The translations under genes and the position numbers were made by a program. A stretch of 22,946 nt of DNA from Baffinella frigidus (taxonomy: Eukaryota; Cryptophyceae; Cryptomonadales; Baffinellaceae): NCBI GenBank assembly GCA_026770585.1, contig MU647078.1, positions 168,100 through 191,045 of the forward strand. The letters are read 5' to 3'. Below are positions 22,413 to 22,946 of the stretch, piece after piece. The stretch's first letter is position 1; every line of letters begins with the position of its first letter. The notes under the pieces are model-generated. The model saw only the letters and a program-made list of their open reading frames with translations, searched no databases and was not told the origin of the DNA.

Positions 22413-22499
22413 GTGAGGGTTAGGCCTCCCATTTTAAGGATTGCCCCTACGGACATCCTCACCGATTCACCGAGAATCCGGAGATCCCCGAAATTGTCA

Positions 22500-22661
22500 G
22501 GAATTTTCGGCCCAAATCGGGCCACCTCTCCGTTACCTTATCCGTAGGACCCCCCCCTATGTCCCTACGGATTGCCTACCGTAGGGTCCTAGGTCTTATC
22601 GTTTAGGGGTTATTCAAAATCCCTTCGGCCACCGAGAATCCCTCCTCGTAGCCAGCTGTGT
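22500..22661 (+). mobile_element. Family D element, left end altered
   Basis: GAATTTTCGGCCCAAATCGG, TTATCCGTAGGACCCCCCCC, GGATTGCCTACCGTAGGG, GGGGTTATTCAAAATCCC; right end CTCGTAGCCAGCTGTGTG. Confidence 0.7.
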
Positions 22662-22697
22662 GAAACCCCCGATTCTGGTTCAGGTAGGTTATGAGGG

Positions 22698-22720
22698 TTG
22701 AGGAGGAGGAGGAGGAGGAG
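22698..22720. repeat. (GGA)n microsatellite
   Basis: Seven GGA units, adjoining element S. Confidence 0.9.
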
Positions 22721-22721
22721 G

Positions 22722-22860
22722 CCACGCGACCACAGCCTGCACCCCAAATCGACAAGGGGGCTAACTTATTTGTACTGGTCCGCGGACGGATTCCGTCCGC
22801 TTTGTACCAGGAATAATAGAAAGACGCAGTCGATTTGAGGTGCAGGGTGTCGTCGCGTGG
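22722..22860. mobile_element. Fold-back element S (139 bp)
   Basis: CCACGCGACCACAGCCTGCA then CCCCAAATCGAC pairs with GTCGATTTGAGGTGCAGGGT then GTCGTCGCGTGG. The inner TTATTTGTACTGG/CCAGGAATAATA and a GCGGACGGA/TCCGTCCGC hairpin complete the fold. Confidence 0.8.
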
Positions 22861-22946
22861 GGCGTGACCCTTTTTTTCGGTACTCGCGCTGGAGGACGTC
22901 GAGCGGCCCTGCGTAGGGCACCCCTCCTTCATCCACCCTGCGAGGG

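Overview
This is a piece of a repeat-dominated eukaryotic nuclear genome, not bacterial DNA. There is no gene-dense layout, no operon, no rRNA and no intact tRNA. The only recognisable protein signal is a set of short AG...GT-bounded exon-like segments. The rest is microsatellites, minisatellites, degenerate TTTAGGG/TTTCGGG-type tracts and a very high density of inverted-repeat (fold-back, MITE-like) elements. The TTTAGGG-like tracts would suit an alga or another protist, but I cannot assign a taxon. A 580-base assembly gap lies at 8200-8779.

Coding signal. Minus-strand segments encode pieces of a mitochondrial/peroxisomal carrier (SLC25 family). A 33-codon phase-0 exon at 15076-15174 contains [14 protein letters not shown], with a shorter diverged copy at 14903-14944. 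A later exon at 9350-9423 contains GGILELYKGLGPQLVK, with a copy at 9146-9189. Their order on the minus strand matches N- to C-terminal order in a carrier, so they could be one gene with very large, element-filled introns, or decayed duplicates. I could not find the carrier segment that should lie between them. A plus-strand exon-like segment of unknown product (587-669) also has a second copy (879-945).

Layout. 1-1036: fold-backs, exon-like duplicates and GT/GA tracts. 1037-3070: fold-backs, a GAAACGTTTC array, an 18-bp minisatellite and a dispersed 125-130-bp repeat. 3250-5145: four copies of a 122-bp fold-back (family B), a 41-bp palindromic tandem array and a 103-bp fold-back (family A). 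5146-7345: GA/CT tracts, elements of families D and C, a tRNA-like sequence with A and B boxes, and a repeat field. 7346-9150: family F, a hairpin, the gap and family H. 9150-12700: carrier exons, families D, A, O, U and P, a long hairpin with 55-bp perfect arms, TTTCGGG and GGGTTGA arrays and G-rich low complexity. 12700-15430: microsatellites plus a packed run of fold-backs (F, V, Q, W, F, H) between carrier exons. 15430-16900: a 60-bp tandem repeat, a roughly 36-bp minisatellite and TTTAGGG-like tracts. 16900-22946: families D, F, M, R, N, I, Q, L and S, three near-perfect 140-160-bp palindromes, a TA palindrome and a GTAT tract.

The most interesting aspect is the fold-back population: about 40 elements in several families, none with a transposase in the window. 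Otherwise unrelated families share short core motifs: CCTAC(C/G)GTAGG, GTGTAGTAATTTTC and GGTACAAAT. In family F the central hairpin changes completely between copies yet stays self-complementary. This would fit non-autonomous DNA transposons maintained by palindrome gene conversion, or introner-like elements. The family letters are mine and local to this window.
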